DNA from: Spirulina subsalsa FACHB-351
GTDB taxonomy: Bacteria > Cyanobacteriota > Cyanobacteriia > Cyanobacteriales > Spirulinaceae
Length of the DNA: 64,000 nucleotides
Assembly: GCF_026130165.1 (NCBI RefSeq)
Contig: NZ_JAIHOM010000004.1
Location: 17,113 to 81,112 of the forward strand
Reading direction: 5' to 3'
Shown here one piece after another: positions 44,489 to 55,864 of this stretch. Under the pieces are notes generated by a model. That model had not been told where the DNA came from and ran no database searches. It was given only the letters and a program-made list of their open reading frames with translations. Positions within the stretch are counted from its first letter, which is position 1. Each line of letters starts with the position of its first letter. The position numbers were made by a program, and so were the translations under genes.

Positions 44489-45313
44489 AATTAATCTGCG
44501 GAACGTCAGGATTATCCCTCTCAAAAACTGATGAGCAATTGCATAAATTCCCCTCCATTTATCTCGGCGAATTTTGCGCATATAAAACCAAATCCCTCGA
44601 TAAAAATCGACCCAACGGCGACCCAGATAGTCCTTTTGAATGCCACCGGGATCAAGTCTGATACCGTTCAGATTATAGTTATTGCGGTTTAAAGGGTTGA
44701 GTTTAGTTAACCCCTCTTTCTTGGCAAATTCTTGATAGGTTAAGCCCTCACGATTACATAACTTCGATTGCTCATAATCAATCCACTCACTCACAACCCA
44801 ACTCGTACCCGCAAATAAAAACTCAGCCATATCTCTTGTTACCCCACAATATTTCAACCGAATTCCTACCGGAATCTCCCCCCAAGGACCATGAATCCAT
44901 ACGAAATCGGGGTCAAAAAATGTTTTAAAAGCTACAGGATTCGCCCCATCTATTATGATTTTTGCCACTCTACCCACCACCCCACAACCGATAACTTTTA
45001 CCGTTATATTTATCGGTTTTTTCAGTTCTTTATCACGACAACTCAGCCAAAAATTAACTGTAGAATTAGGGGTATTAATCAGCCGAATATAAAAGGCTAA
45101 ACCATCCAAAAACGTCCTAATTTCTGCAATACCTAATCCTCTATCAAAGTCTAAACAACAAGAGATAGGTTCTCCAAAATACAACTTATCCGTACCTGTC
45201 TTTAAACAAAATTCTTGGCAGAGTTTATAGAATATATAGGGTGAGATTAAGTCAGTTTGCGCCCGAACTATGATCGACTCTAAGCTTGCTTGATTACAGT
45301 TCAAAATCCCCAT
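44471..45313 (-). CDS. Orphan 280-residue protein, kinase-like in its second half
   Basis: A basic 280-residue protein without signal peptide or membrane helix that I cannot name. Residues 105-180 run GRVAKIIIDGANPVAFKTFF, then WIHGPWGEIPVGIRL and WVVSEWIDYEQS, resembling the glycine strand, VAFK lysine and hinge of a protein-kinase-like N-lobe. Residues 190-245 read LTYQEFAKKEGLTKLNPLNR, NNYNLNGIRLDPGGIQ and GRRWVDFYRGIWFYMRKI. A canonical HRD or DFG is absent, so it may be a pseudokinase or another fold. It sits alone between direct copies of a 150-bp repeat; its C-terminus is repeat-encoded. Confidence 0.6.
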   Translation of the reverse strand: MGILNCNQASLESIIVRAQTDLISPYIFYKLCQEFCLKTGTDKLYFGEPISCCLDFDRGLGIAEIRTFLDGLAFYIRLINTPNSTVNFWLSCRDKELKKPINITVKVIGCGVVGRVAKIIIDGANPVAFKTFFDPDFVWIHGPWGEIPVGIRLKYCGVTRDMAEFLFAGTSWVVSEWIDYEQSKLCNREGLTYQEFAKKEGLTKLNPLNRNNYNLNGIRLDPGGIQKDYLGRRWVDFYRGIWFYMRKIRRDKWRGIYAIAHQFLRGIILTFRRLIQKPGF

Positions 45314-45477
45314 GCTCTCGTTGAATAATTCCTAGTTAAATATACAGTAAGCCGGATTTATAAGTGAACTTATTTCAATAAAGTGTTACTAGATTATTGT
45401 ATCAGTAAACATCCGCTTACTCCTATATATCTCCAGATAGAAGCTTAAGTTTATGGGAGCGCAAAATCCAACCCATA

Positions 45478-45875
45478 GAAACAGGGTTTTTGGGAGCATT
45501 TAGGGGGGAAATGAGCAGATGAGCGCAACCCGGTTTCTGGATTAGCTGGCGATTAGAACCCGGGTTTCAGGGAAGTTGTAGCGGAAAAAAAGTCAGTGCA
45601 AGAAACCCCGTTTCAAGTTGAACAGTAGAAACCGGGTTTTTGGGAGCGTTTAGGGGGGAAATGAGCAGATGAGCGCAACCCGGTTTCTGGATTAGCTGGC
45701 GATTAGAAACTGGGTTTCAGGGAAGTTGTAGCGGAAAAAAAGTCAGTGCAAGAAACCCCGTTTCAAGTTGAACAGTAGAAACCGGGTTTTTGGGAGCGTT
45801 TAGGGGGGAAATGAGCAGATGAGCGCAACCCAGTTTCTTGTTTGGGGGAGCAAAGAAACTGGGTTTTAGGGAACG
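45478..45875 (+). repeat. Tandem 150-bp repeats, two full and one partial unit
   Basis: Units begin at 45478, 45628 and 45778, exactly 150 bases apart. The first two are about 97% identical by eye and the third is cut after about 60 bases, then continues into AGTTTCTTGTTTGGGGGAGC. Each unit contains GAAACCGGGTTT and its complement AACCCGGTTTC, so each can fold into a hairpin. It is not a CRISPR: there are no unique spacers. Confidence 0.9.
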
Positions 45876-45938
45876 CCTCGACATTTGCGGCTACCCAGAA
45901 CCCCTCGGCATAGTGCAGGATTGACCTTCTTAGCTGCT

Positions 45939-46088
45939 TTGACGCTCCCCTGCCTAAAGGCGAGGGGATTCTTCCTTCACAGACTCACCGTAATTGAGCA
46001 GGATTTCTCCAACACAACTAGAGGACAAGTCTCCTGAAGCTTGAGATTTGGTGCGCCCCACCATACTTAATCCTTTTTGCAAGATGGT
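45939..46088 (-). pseudogene. TnpB C-terminal fragment with right end
   Basis: The minus-strand frame ILQKGLSMVGRTKSQASGDL ... NYGESVKEESPRL ends in TAG at 45954-45956 and has the KGLSxVGRT wording and EESPR ending of TnpB tails. The right-end hairpin (TTGACGCTCCCCTGCC with GGCGAGGGGATTCTT on the plus strand, 45939-45973) overlaps its stop. The rest of the element is missing. Confidence 0.7.
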
Positions 46089-46343
46089 CAGGCGTTGGCA
46101 CTGAGGGGATAGGGGCGGCAGGCTAACGCGGTATAAGCCCAGCAGTGGGACGGAGCTTGGTAGAATTAAGGAGCGCCAAAGGTATGCTAGTTTTGAAGCC
46201 CTGTGCGTTTTTTTGAGAACATGAGATTGGCGGTCTTATCGCCCCATTGGATTTAAGTTAAGTATAAAGAGGGGATGGTAAAACGTTCAACTCCAACGTT
46301 CAACTCCTCTGTCTCGATATGTTGATCATCTTGTTACCTTCCT
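46089..46343. other. Intergenic region before topA
   Basis: No recognised gene. The frame DRGGRLTRYKPSSGTELG near 46106-46165 is open but matches nothing I know. AT-rich DNA at 46250-46330 fits the topA promoter. Confidence 0.3.
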
Positions 46344-48989
46344 ATGTCCACCCTTGTTATTGTTGAGTCGCCCACTAAAGCCCGCACTATTCGTAATTAC
46401 CTGCCTTCGGGGTATCGCGTTGAGGCATCGATGGGTCATATTCGTGATCTCCCCTCGTCGGCCGATGAAATCCCCGCTAGTTACAAGGGCGAGGATTGGG
46501 CGCAGTTGGGGGTGAATGTACAAGCCCAGTTTGACCCGTTGTATGTGGTGCCGAAAACGAAAAAGCAGGTGGTGAAGAGTCTCAAGGAAGCGCTCAAAGC
46601 CGCCGATGAGCTAATTCTCGCCACAGATGAAGACCGGGAGGGGGAAAGTATCTCCTGGCACTTGAAAGAGGTTTTAAAGCCGAAAATCCCCATTAAACGC
46701 ATGGTGTTCCATGAAATTACTCAGGAGGCCATTCGGGCGGCGTTAAAGGATTGTCGGGATATTAACTACAATTTGGTTCATGCCCAAGAAACGCGGCGGA
46801 TTTTAGACCGTTTGGTAGGTTATACCCTGTCGCCCTTGCTGTGGAAGAAAATCGCCTATGGCCTGTCGGCTGGACGAGTGCAGTCGGTGGCGGTGCGGTT
46901 GTTGGTGCAACGGGAACGGGAACGGCGTAAGTTCCAGTCGGCGGGCTATTGGGATTTAAAAGCCAGTTTAGAACAGGAAAAAAGCCCTTTTGAGGCGAAG
47001 TTAATCACCTTGGGGGGGAAAAAATTGGTCACGGGGGGCGATTTTGATCCGAATACGGGGAAAATCGCTAAGGGAAAAGATGTGGTGCTGTTGAATGAAC
47101 AGGAGGCGATCGCACTCAAAGACCGTCTAGAAGGTAAAATCTGGACGGTGACGAACATTGAGGAACGTCCCACCACTCGTAAACCCTACCCCCCGTTTAC
47201 CACCTCCACCCTCCAACAGGAAGCCAACCGCAAGTTAGGGTTATCGGCCCGGGATACCATGCGTGTTGCCCAAAAACTCTATGAGGAAGGCTATATCACC
47301 TACATGAGGACCGATTCAGTCCATCTCTCAGACCAAGCGATTACAGCCGCCCGCTCCTGTGTGCAGGAAATGTATGGCAAAGAATACCTGTCTCCGAAAC
47401 CGAAACAATACACCACCAAAAGTAAAGGCGCCCAAGAAGCCCACGAAGCCATCCGCCCGGCAGGTTCTCGGTTCCGTACCCCCAAAGAAACGGGATTAGG
47501 CGATCGCGAATTCCGTCTCTATGACCTGATCTGGAAACGCACCGTCGCCTGTCAGATGAAGGATGCCAAACTCACCCAAATCACCGTTAATATCGACGTA
47601 GAAGACGCAGGATTCCGCGCCAACGGCAAGCGCATTGATTTCCCCGGCTTTTTCCGCGCCTATGTAGAAGGGTCCGATGACCCCGACGCCGCCATTGAAG
47701 ATCAAGAGGTCATCCTCCCCGCGCTAAAAGTAGGGGATAAGCCAGACTGTAAGGAATTGGACGTAGTGGGACACGAAACCCAACCCCCCGCCCGCTATAC
47801 CGAGGCCTCCCTAGTCAAAACCCTAGAAAGTGAAGGAGTAGGCCGTCCCAGTACCTACGCCAGCATCATCGGCACCATTATTGACCGGGGATATGTGCAG
47901 ATGCGCAATAAAACCCTGATTCCCACCTTTACAGCCTTTGCGGTGTCCCGTTTACTAGAGGAACATTTCCCGGACTTAGTGGATACTCGGTTCACCTCTC
48001 GCATGGAGCAAACCCTTGATAACATTGCCACAGGGGAGGCCGAATGGTTGCCCTACTTAGAAGACTTTTATCTCGGTGAAAAGGGGTTAGAAACTCAGGT
48101 GAAGGTGCGAGAAAGTCAAATTGACCCCAGCACCGCTAAAAGTGTGATTCTAGATAATTTGGAAGCCGCCGTTAAAATCGGCAAATATGGCCCCTATTTA
48201 GAAGTAGTACAAGGGGAGGAAAAGGTCAGCGCTTCCATTCCCCCAGACCTAACCCCCAGTGATTTAACTCCTGAGCAGGTGCAACTCCTACTCAAGCAAA
48301 AAATTGAAGGCCCGGAGACATTGGGACTCCATGAGGAAACTGGGGAACCCATTTATGTCCTGACGGGGAATTATGGCCCCTATATTCAACTGGGGGATAA
48401 AACGGACGAAAACCCCAAACCGAAACGGGTGTCTCTGCCTAAAGGTTTGAAACCCGAAGATGTGACCTTAGACATCGCGATGGGGTTATTATCTCTGCCT
48501 CGGTTGTTGGGGGAACACCCAGAAACGGGGGCGAAAATCAAAGCCAGTTTAGGACGCTTTGGCCCCTATGTGGTGCATGACCAAGGGAAGGAAGGGAAAG
48601 ATTACCGTTCCATTAAGGCCCCTGATGATGTGCTGACCATTACCTATGAACGGGCTTTACAGTTATTAGCCGAACCGAAACGCGGCCGGGGAGCCAGTCG
48701 CAGCAAGACTAAAACGCCTTTACGGGAATTGGGCAATCATCCCGAGGATGAACAAGCGGTGAATATTTATGAGGGACCTTACGGGATTTATGTGAATCAT
48801 GGCAAGGTGAACGCGGGTTTACCGGACGGGGAAACGGTGGAAAGTATAACGTTGGAGCGGGCGTTACAGTTGTTAGCCGAGAAGGCTGCAACAAAGAAAA
48901 CGAGCCGGAAGAAGACCACCACGAAGGCAACAGGGACGAAGAAAACGACGGCGAAGAAAACCAGCAGTCGGAAAAAGTCCAGTTCTTGA
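46344..48989 (+). CDS. topA: DNA topoisomerase I
   Basis: An 881-residue type IA topoisomerase that relaxes negative supercoils by cutting one strand. The Toprim domain (1-120) has [15 protein letters not shown] with the conserved Glu and [16 protein letters not shown] with the acidic DxDxE triad. The active-site tyrosine is Tyr320 in [23 protein letters not shown] and [13 protein letters not shown] are further hallmarks. Instead of zinc fingers the C-terminus has several TopA-C repeats ([24 protein letters not shown]) and a Lys/Arg/Thr/Ser-rich tail for DNA binding, the usual cyanobacterial form. Length is normal. Confidence 0.96.
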   Translation: MSTLVIVESPTKARTIRNYLPSGYRVEASMGHIRDLPSSADEIPASYKGEDWAQLGVNVQAQFDPLYVVPKTKKQVVKSLKEALKAADELILATDEDREGESISWHLKEVLKPKIPIKRMVFHEITQEAIRAALKDCRDINYNLVHAQETRRILDRLVGYTLSPLLWKKIAYGLSAGRVQSVAVRLLVQRERERRKFQSAGYWDLKASLEQEKSPFEAKLITLGGKKLVTGGDFDPNTGKIAKGKDVVLLNEQEAIALKDRLEGKIWTVTNIEERPTTRKPYPPFTTSTLQQEANRKLGLSARDTMRVAQKLYEEGYITYMRTDSVHLSDQAITAARSCVQEMYGKEYLSPKPKQYTTKSKGAQEAHEAIRPAGSRFRTPKETGLGDREFRLYDLIWKRTVACQMKDAKLTQITVNIDVEDAGFRANGKRIDFPGFFRAYVEGSDDPDAAIEDQEVILPALKVGDKPDCKELDVVGHETQPPARYTEASLVKTLESEGVGRPSTYASIIGTIIDRGYVQMRNKTLIPTFTAFAVSRLLEEHFPDLVDTRFTSRMEQTLDNIATGEAEWLPYLEDFYLGEKGLETQVKVRESQIDPSTAKSVILDNLEAAVKIGKYGPYLEVVQGEEKVSASIPPDLTPSDLTPEQVQLLLKQKIEGPETLGLHEETGEPIYVLTGNYGPYIQLGDKTDENPKPKRVSLPKGLKPEDVTLDIAMGLLSLPRLLGEHPETGAKIKASLGRFGPYVVHDQGKEGKDYRSIKAPDDVLTITYERALQLLAEPKRGRGASRSKTKTPLRELGNHPEDEQAVNIYEGPYGIYVNHGKVNAGLPDGETVESITLERALQLLAEKAATKKTSRKKTTTKATGTKKTTAKKTSSRKKSSS

Positions 48990-48991
48990 GT

Positions 48992-49041
48992 AAGAATCCC
49001 CCGTTAAATTGCGTTAGCAATTAACGGCGGGAGTATGTCAA
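48992..49041 (+). repeat. Solo TnpB-type right-end hairpin after topA
   Basis: AAGAATCCCCCGTTAAATTG, then GCAATTAACGGCGGGAGTATGTCAA in two parts gives a near-perfect stem (one bulged A) and the terminal GTCAA. It may double as the topA terminator. The TGA stop of the convergent acetyltransferase gene (49038-49040 on the minus strand) lies inside it. Confidence 0.75.
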
Positions 49042-49595
49042 TCAAGGACACGAATCACTCGGGCGGGATTTCCAGCGACCACAACCCCCGGAGCTACGTC
49101 CTTTGTGACTACAGAACCCGCCCCAATAACCGACCCTGCCCCAATTTTAACCCCCGGACAAACAATAGCCCCTCCCCCAATCCAAACATCAGAACCGATG
49201 GTGATGGGATGGGCGGATTCTAACCCGGTGCGACGGAGGCCCGAATCCAGAGGATGGGTGGCGGTGTAGAGTTGCACGGCCGGGCCGAAAAAGACATCAT
49301 CGCCAATCTCAACCCTTGCTGGGTCAAGGATCACACAGTTAAAGTTTAGGAAAATGCGATCGCCTAAAATGATATTCTGCCCATAATCGCAATAAAAGGG
49401 AGGTTCAATCACCAGAGAACACCCCACAGAACCGAATAAAGCCCCGTAGATTTCCGCTCTCAGGTTCTGGTCTTGTGGACGACTCTGATTCAGACGAGCC
49501 AGTAAACCCCGAGTGTGAGAACGTTCAGCCAGCAGTTCAGGATCATTGGCATTATAGAGTTCCCCCGCCAGCATTTTGACCTTTTCGTTGTTCAT
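49038..49595 (-). CDS. Maltose/galactoside O-acetyltransferase-like (left-handed beta-helix)
   Basis: From the ATG at 49595 the protein has 185 residues, beginning MNNEKVKMLAGELYNANDPE, the normal start of the sugar O-acetyltransferase (Maa/LacA) family; an ATG at 49640 adds 15 unlikely residues. Hexapeptide repeats form the beta-helix (IILGDRIFLNFNCVI, VEIGDDVFFGPAVQL, IGSDVWIGGGAIVCPGVKIG). The catalytic His lies in the TATHPLDSG loop. It would move acetyl from acetyl-CoA to a sugar hydroxyl. The stop codon lies inside a TnpB-type end, so the C-terminus may have been reset by insertion. Confidence 0.85.
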   Translation of the reverse strand: MNNEKVKMLAGELYNANDPELLAERSHTRGLLARLNQSRPQDQNLRAEIYGALFGSVGCSLVIEPPFYCDYGQNIILGDRIFLNFNCVILDPARVEIGDDVFFGPAVQLYTATHPLDSGLRRTGLESAHPITIGSDVWIGGGAIVCPGVKIGAGSVIGAGSVVTKDVAPGVVVAGNPARVIRVLD

Positions 49596-49669
49596 AATCT
49601 GCCTCCAATCAACTCCATTCCCCCCCCTGCTAAAATACAAAGATGCCTGTTTACCCGTCTTGAGAACCC

Positions 49670-52600
49670 ATGAAGAGCGCTTTTCTCGATCGTCTCAATA
49701 GTCCAGAACGTCCCGTCCTCGTCTTTGATGGTGCAATGGGGACGAACCTCCAAGTGCAGAACCTCACAGCTGAGGACTTTGGGGGAGCGAAATATGAGGG
49801 CTGTAATGAGTATCTGGTGCAGACGAAACCAGAGGCCGTGGAGAAAGTCCATCGCGGGTTTTTGGAGGCGGGAGCCGATGTGATTGAAACGGATACCTTT
49901 GGAGGAACTCCTTTGGTCTTGGGAGAGTACGATTTAGCCCATTGTGCCTATGACCTCAATCGCAAGGCGGCAGAATTGGGGAAACGCCTAACCCAAGAGT
50001 ATTCTACCCCAGAAAAACCCCGCTTTGTGGCCGGGTCTATTGGGCCGGGGACGAAATTACCGACCTTGGGACATATTGATTTTGACAGTTTGCGAGAGGC
50101 CTATATTGAGCAAGTCCGAGGTCTTTATGATGGAGGGGTTGATCTCCTATTGGTGGAAACTTGTCAGGATGTCCTACAAATTAAAGCGGCACTAAATGCC
50201 ATTGAAGCCGTTTTTGCGGAAAAAGGGGAGCGTTTGCCCTTGATGGTGTCTGTCACCATGGAAGTGATGGGAACCATGTTAGTGGGAACCGAAATGGCCG
50301 CCGCCTTAGCTATTTTAGAACCCTATCCTATTGATATTTTGGGGCTAAACTGTGCCACAGGCCCCGAACAAATGAAGGAACATATTAAGTATTTGGCGGA
50401 AAATTCCCCCTTTATTGTTTCCTGTGTTCCCAATGCAGGTTTACCGGAAAATGTGGGCGGCCAAGCGTATTATCGCCTCACCCCGATGGAATTACGAATG
50501 GCTTTAATGCACTTTGTGGAAGATTTGGGAGTGCAAATTATCGGCGGTTGTTGTGGCACTCGGCCCGAACATATTCAACAGTTGGCCGAAATGGCGCAGG
50601 GATTAACCCCCAAACCACGCCACCCCCATTATGAACCCTCGGCCGCTTCAATTTATAGCACCCAGCCCTACATTCAAGATAATTCCTTTTTGATTGTCGG
50701 GGAACGGTTGAACGCCAGTGGGTCGAAAAAGTGCCGCACCCTGTTGGATGGGGAAGACTGGGATGGTTTAATTTCCCTCGCCAAAGCCCAAGTCAAGGAA
50801 GGGGCGCATATTCTGGATGTCAACGTGGACTATGTGGGACGGGATGGGGAACGAGATATGCGAGAGTTGGCCTCGCGCTTGGTGAATAATGTCACCTTGC
50901 CCCTGATGTTAGACTCCACGGAATGGCAGAAGATGGAGGCCGGCCTCAAGGTGGCGGGGGGGAAATGTATCCTCAACTCGACCAACTATGAGGACGGGGA
51001 ACCTCGGTTTTATCAGGTGTTGGATTTGGCCAAGCGTTACGGGGCCGGTGTGGTGGTGGGGACCATTGACGAGGAGGGGATGGCCCGGACAGCTAATCAG
51101 AAATTTGCGATCGCCAAACGAGCCTATGATAGCGCCCTAGCCTATGGCATCCCCCCCCACGAACTCTTTTTTGACCCCCTCGCCCTCCCCATTTCCACCG
51201 GGATTGAAGAAGACCGAGAAAACGGCAAGGCCACCATTGAATCTATTCAACAAATCCGTCAAGAATTGCCCCATTGTCACATCCTACTCGGAGTTTCTAA
51301 CATTTCCTTTGGTTTAAATCCCGCCGCCCGTCAAGTCTTGAATTCGGTCTTTCTCCATGAAGCCATGCAGGTGGGTTTAGATGCCGCCATTGTCAGCGCC
51401 AGCAAAATTTTACCCCTCGCCAAAATTGACCCTGAACATCAAGAAGTTTGTCGGGATTTAATTTATGATCGGCGGAAGTTTGAGGGGGATGTGTGCGTTT
51501 ATGACCCCCTCACTAAATTAACGGAATTATTTGCCGGAAAAAAAGCCAGCAAAGGGGAAGCCGTTGATGTTAATTTACCCATTGAAGAACGGTTAAAACG
51601 CCATATTATTGATGGGGAACGCTTAGGCTTAGAACAGGCGTTAGAGGAAGCATTAACCCAATATCCGCCCCTAGATATTATTAATGTGTTCCTCTTAGAT
51701 GGGATGAAAGTTGTCGGGGAATTATTCGGTTCAGGACAGATGCAACTGCCCTTTGTTTTACAATCTGCCCAAACCATGAAAGCAGCCGTAGCTTATTTAG
51801 AACCCTTCATGGAAAAAGAAGAGGGCGAAAGTAATGCCAAAGGGACGTTTATTATTGCAACGGTCAAGGGAGATGTCCATGATATTGGCAAAAACCTAGT
51901 TGATATTATCTTGACCAACAATGGTTATAAAGTGATTAACTTAGGAATTAAACAGCCTGTAGAAAATATCCTACAAGCCTATGAAGAACACAAGGCGGAC
52001 TGTATCGCCATGAGTGGATTATTAGTTAAATCCACAGCCTTCATGAAAGATAACTTAGAAGTGTTTAACGAGCGAGGAATTACCGTTCCCGTGATTTTAG
52101 GCGGTGCGGCCTTAACGCCTAAATTTGTCTATGAAGATTGCAAGAATACCTATCAGGGGAAAGTGGTTTATGGGAAAGATGCCTTTTCCGACTTGCACTT
52201 TATGGACAAACTAATGCCCGCCAAAAAAGCAGGGAATTGGGATGATTTACAAGGCTTTTTAGCGAATTTTGCGGAAGAAAATCAAGTTTTCCAAGGTCGC
52301 AATGAGGGGAAAGACGACGGGAGAGAAAGTAGCAATGGCAAGGTGAAAAAAGATGAACCTCTGGTCATTGATACCCGTCGCTCTGAAGCGGTTGCCGTGG
52401 ATATAGAACGACCGACTCCTCCATTTTGGGGGACTAAGATATTACAACCCAGCGAGTTATCATTAGAGGAGATTTTCTGGTATTTAGACTTACAAGCCTT
52501 ATTTGTGGGACAGTGGCAATTTCGCAAACCGAAAGACCAATCGCGGGAGGAATACGACGAGTTTTTAGCGGCAAAAGTTCACCCGATTTTAGCGGAATGG

Positions 52601-53218
52601 AAAGCTAAAATTCTCGGAGAAAGTCTGCTGCATCCGACGGTCATTTATGGCTATTTCCCCTGTCAATCGGAAGGGAATACCTTATATATTTATGATCCCA
52701 ATAATCCCGAAGCGAAACAAGAAGTTGCGACCTTTGAATTTCCCCGACAACGTTCAGGTCGTCGTCTTTGTATTGCGGACTTTTTTGCTCCTAAAGATTC
52801 GGGGATTATCGATGTTTTCCCCATGCAAGCGGTGACGATGGGGGATGTGGCCACAGACTACGCTAAAACCCTATTTGAGGGGGATGATTACACTAATTAC
52901 CTCTATTATCACGGGATGGCGGTACAAACGGCTGAAGCACTGGCGGAATGGACTCATGCTACAATTCGCCGCGAGTTAGGATTTGGGGATTTAGAACCGG
53001 ATAATATTCGGGATATCTTACAACAACGTTATCAGGGGTCCCGTTATAGTTTTGGTTATCCGGCCTGTCCCAATATCCAAGACCAGTATAAGCAATTGGA
53101 GTTGTTGAGGTGCGATCGCATTGGTTTATACATGGACGAAAGCGAACAGTTGTATCCTGAACAATCCACCACGGCCATTATTACCTATCATCCTGTGGCG
53201 AAATACTTTAGCGCCTAG
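49670..53218 (+). CDS. metH: Cobalamin-dependent methionine synthase
   Basis: An 1,182-residue multidomain enzyme that moves methyl from methyl-tetrahydrofolate to homocysteine through cobalamin. Order: homocysteine domain (1-320, zinc cysteines in LGLNCATGP and [11 protein letters not shown]), pterin domain (about 340-600, [15 protein letters not shown]), cobalamin cap and Rossmann part (about 640-860, B12-ligand His737 in [10 protein letters not shown]) and the SAM-activation domain (about 920-1182, with a PPFWG start and [12 protein letters not shown]). All parts are present. Start ATG at 49670 follows a short gap from a divergent acetyltransferase. No riboswitch is seen at its own 5' end. 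Confidence 0.96.
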   Translation: MKSAFLDRLNSPERPVLVFDGAMGTNLQVQNLTAEDFGGAKYEGCNEYLVQTKPEAVEKVHRGFLEAGADVIETDTFGGTPLVLGEYDLAHCAYDLNRKAAELGKRLTQEYSTPEKPRFVAGSIGPGTKLPTLGHIDFDSLREAYIEQVRGLYDGGVDLLLVETCQDVLQIKAALNAIEAVFAEKGERLPLMVSVTMEVMGTMLVGTEMAAALAILEPYPIDILGLNCATGPEQMKEHIKYLAENSPFIVSCVPNAGLPENVGGQAYYRLTPMELRMALMHFVEDLGVQIIGGCCGTRPEHIQQLAEMAQGLTPKPRHPHYEPSAASIYSTQPYIQDNSFLIVGERLNASGSKKCRTLLDGEDWDGLISLAKAQVKEGAHILDVNVDYVGRDGERDMRELASRLVNNVTLPLMLDSTEWQKMEAGLKVAGGKCILNSTNYEDGEPRFYQVLDLAKRYGAGVVVGTIDEEGMARTANQKFAIAKRAYDSALAYGIPPHELFFDPLALPISTGIEEDRENGKATIESIQQIRQELPHCHILLGVSNISFGLNPAARQVLNSVFLHEAMQVGLDAAIVSASKILPLAKIDPEHQEVCRDLIYDRRKFEGDVCVYDPLTKLTELFAGKKASKGEAVDVNLPIEERLKRHIIDGERLGLEQALEEALTQYPPLDIINVFLLDGMKVVGELFGSGQMQLPFVLQSAQTMKAAVAYLEPFMEKEEGESNAKGTFIIATVKGDVHDIGKNLVDIILTNNGYKVINLGIKQPVENILQAYEEHKADCIAMSGLLVKSTAFMKDNLEVFNERGITVPVILGGAALTPKFVYEDCKNTYQGKVVYGKDAFSDLHFMDKLMPAKKAGNWDDLQGFLANFAEENQVFQGRNEGKDDGRESSNGKVKKDEPLVIDTRRSEAVAVDIERPTPPFWGTKILQPSELSLEEIFWYLDLQALFVGQWQFRKPKDQSREEYDEFLAAKVHPILAEWKAKILGESLLHPTVIYGYFPCQSEGNTLYIYDPNNPEAKQEVATFEFPRQRSGRRLCIADFFAPKDSGIIDVFPMQAVTMGDVATDYAKTLFEGDDYTNYLYYHGMAVQTAEALAEWTHATIRRELGFGDLEPDNIRDILQQRYQGSRYSFGYPACPNIQDQYKQLELLRCDRIGLYMDESEQLYPEQSTTAIITYHPVAKYFSA

Positions 53219-53364
53219 GGGTACTCGTGACCAGTTAGGATGAATGTCCTCTAGTCCAGAAAACCTGAAACCTCCAGAAAATTAAATGGTATCTTAAAAC
53301 ACTTTTAGCTCCCAAAACAAACAGAACAGGTTAGAATGCAGCCAAGTCTAACCCAGAGTCATTT

Positions 53365-55767
53365 ATGGTTATTACCCCAGAATCCTCCAATCCTTACTCA
53401 ATTCAACAAGAGGAACTGCAAAAAATAGATGCCTACTGGCGAGCCTGCAACTATCTAGCCGCAGGTATGATTTATCTACGCAGTAATCCCCTACTCAAAG
53501 AACCCCTGCAACCTGACCAAGTGAAAAACCGCCTCCTCGGTCATTGGGGTTCTAGTCCGGGTTTAAGCTTTGTCTATGTTCACCTGAACCGTCTCATTAA
53601 GAAATACGACCTGAACGCTATTTATTTAGCTGGCCCGGGTCATGGCGCTCCGGGGGTTCTTGCTCCTGTTTATCTTGAAGGGACTTACTCGGAAATTTAT
53701 CCCAACATGAGCGAAGATGAGGAGGGGATGCGACGGTTTTTCAAACAGTTTTCCTTTCCGGGGGGGATTGGTAGCCATTGCACCCCAGAAACTCCAGGCT
53801 CTATTCACGAAGGGGGGGAACTGGGTTACAGTCTTTCCCATGCTTACGGAGCCGCTTTTGATAATCCTGACCTCCTAGTGACGGTTATGGTGGGAGATGG
53901 GGAAGCGGAAACCGGCCCCCTTGCTACCGCTTGGCACTCGAACAAGTTTCTCAATCCGATTCGAGATGGGGCAGTGCTGCCGATTTTGCACCTCAACGGC
54001 TACAAAATTGCTAATCCTACCATCCTTTCTCGCATTAGTCGGGAAGAATTGGAAGATTTGTTCAAAGGTTATGGCTATACGCCTTATGTGGTGGAAGGGG
54101 AAGACCCGACAACGATGCACCACTTGATGGCGAATACTTTAGAACATTGTGTGAATGAGATTCACGCGATTCAGGAAGAAGCGCGTACTACGGGGGTGGC
54201 CAAACGTCCCCGGTGGCCGATGATTATTTTGCGCACTCCGAAGGGTTGGACTGGCCCGAAAGAGGTGGATGGTCACAAGGTTGAGGGATTTTGGCGATCG
54301 CATCAAGTCCCCATGGGGGGTCTACATCATAACCCAGAACACTTACAGATGTTGGTGGACTGGATGAAAGGTTATAAACCCGAGGAATTATTTGATGAGA
54401 AAGGCAGTTTAATCCCCGAATTAAAGGCTTTGAGTCCCAAAGGACACCGCCGAATGGGAGCTAACCCCCACGCTAATGGGGGAATCCTGCGTAAAAAGCT
54501 GAAAATGCCTGATTTCCGCGACTATGCCGTAGATATTGGCCGTCCGGGTTCCATTGAGATGGAAAATACTAAAGTCATGGCCTATTTTCTGCGGGATGTA
54601 ATGCGCAATAATATGACGAACTTCCGCCTTTTCGGCCCCGATGAAACGGCTTCTAATCGTCTCCATCCGGTCTATGAAGTGACTAAAAAAACCTGGCTGG
54701 CGGACTTTTTACCCGAAGATGAGGACGGGAGTGAATTGTCCCCCGATGGTCGGGTGATGGAAATGTTGAGTGAGCATACTTTAGAAGGGTGGTTAGAAGG
54801 CTATTTACTCACCGGAAGACATGGCTTTTTCCATACCTATGAAGCCTTTGCCCATGTGATTGATTCCATGTTTAATCAACACGCCAAATGGCTCGATATT
54901 TGCAAGAAGGAAGTGCCTTGGCGTGCGCCGATTTCTTCGTTGAATATTCTCTTATCTTCCGTCGTGTGGCGGCAAGATCACAATGGTTTTAGTCACCAAG
55001 ATCCCGGTTTTGTGGACTTGGTAACGAATAAGAGTGCCGATGTGGTGCGGGTTTATTTCCCACCGGATGCCAACTGTTTGTTATCGGTGACAGATCACTG
55101 TTTACGCAGTACGGATTATGTGAATGTCATTGTGGCAGATAAACAGTCCCATTTGCAGTATTTGACCATAGAAGATGCGGTTAAACACTGCACGAAAGGG
55201 ATTGGGATTTGGGAGTGGGCTAGCAATGATGATTGTGGAAAAGAGCCGGATATTCCTGATGTGGTGATGGCTAGTTGTGGGGATATTCCCACTCGGGAGG
55301 CGTTAGCTGCAACGGCAATTTTGCGCGAAGAGTTCCCGGATTTAAAAGTCCGTTTTATTAATGTGGTGGACTTGTTTAAGTTGCAGTCAGAGGGGGAACA
55401 TCCTCATGGTTTATCGAACCGAGATTTTGATACGTTGTTCACGCCAGATAAGCCTGTAGTGTTTAATTTTCATGGCTATCCTTGGTTGATTCATAAGTTG
55501 GTTTATCGTCGGACAAATCAGGACCGGATTCATGTTCGGGGTTACAAGGAGGAGGGAAATATTAATACTCCTTTAGAGTTGGCAATTCATAACCAAATTG
55601 ACCGTTTTAATTTGGTGATTGATGTGATCAATTATGTGCCGAAATTACGTTCTGCGGCGGCCTATGTGAAGGAACGAATGAAGAATGAGATCATTGACCA
55701 TTTACACTATGCCTATGATCATGGGATAGATAAACCTGAAATGGTTCACTGGAAGTGGCCTTATTAG
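53365..55767 (+). CDS. xfp: Xylulose-5-P/fructose-6-P phosphoketolase
   Basis: An 800-residue thiamine-diphosphate enzyme that splits xylulose-5-phosphate or fructose-6-phosphate with phosphate to give acetyl-phosphate. Family passages: [20 protein letters not shown] near the start, [32 protein letters not shown], the ThDP motif [20 protein letters not shown] with LHLNGYKI, and the C-terminal ending [16 protein letters not shown]. Length equals typical family members. With Pta (25.2 kb) it would feed acetyl-CoA directly from the Calvin cycle or pentose phosphates; the two are not linked in one operon. Confidence 0.96.
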   Translation: MVITPESSNPYSIQQEELQKIDAYWRACNYLAAGMIYLRSNPLLKEPLQPDQVKNRLLGHWGSSPGLSFVYVHLNRLIKKYDLNAIYLAGPGHGAPGVLAPVYLEGTYSEIYPNMSEDEEGMRRFFKQFSFPGGIGSHCTPETPGSIHEGGELGYSLSHAYGAAFDNPDLLVTVMVGDGEAETGPLATAWHSNKFLNPIRDGAVLPILHLNGYKIANPTILSRISREELEDLFKGYGYTPYVVEGEDPTTMHHLMANTLEHCVNEIHAIQEEARTTGVAKRPRWPMIILRTPKGWTGPKEVDGHKVEGFWRSHQVPMGGLHHNPEHLQMLVDWMKGYKPEELFDEKGSLIPELKALSPKGHRRMGANPHANGGILRKKLKMPDFRDYAVDIGRPGSIEMENTKVMAYFLRDVMRNNMTNFRLFGPDETASNRLHPVYEVTKKTWLADFLPEDEDGSELSPDGRVMEMLSEHTLEGWLEGYLLTGRHGFFHTYEAFAHVIDSMFNQHAKWLDICKKEVPWRAPISSLNILLSSVVWRQDHNGFSHQDPGFVDLVTNKSADVVRVYFPPDANCLLSVTDHCLRSTDYVNVIVADKQSHLQYLTIEDAVKHCTKGIGIWEWASNDDCGKEPDIPDVVMASCGDIPTREALAATAILREEFPDLKVRFINVVDLFKLQSEGEHPHGLSNRDFDTLFTPDKPVVFNFHGYPWLIHKLVYRRTNQDRIHVRGYKEEGNINTPLELAIHNQIDRFNLVIDVINYVPKLRSAAAYVKERMKNEIIDHLHYAYDHGIDKPEMVHWKWPY

Positions 55768-55832
55768 GGGTAATTTATCAATCTATATCGTGCTATATCG
55801 TGGGGGTAATTTGTGAATTCCTCAAATATTCT

Positions 55833-55856
55833 AGGGGTAATTCATGAATTACTCCC
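55833..55856. terminator. Perfect 16-bp palindrome between convergent genes
   Basis: GTAATTCATGAATTAC (55837-55852) is an exact palindrome flanked by GGGG and TCCC. Partial copies, GGGGTAATTTATCAATC and GGGGTAATTTGTGAATTCC, precede it. GGGGTAATTCATGAATTACCCC-type hairpins are dispersed in many cyanobacterial genomes; here it may stop transcription from both xfp and the deacetylase. Confidence 0.6.
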
Positions 55857-55864
55857 GCCCCTTG

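Noticed and set aside
45478..45875. CRISPR array
   Set aside because: The units are 150 bases, contiguous and without unique spacers; no cas genes are in the window.
49596..49640. N-terminal extension of the sugar acetyltransferase
   Set aside because: MNNEKVKMLAGELYN at 49595 is the normal family start; the extra 15 residues are Gly/Arg-rich and unsupported.
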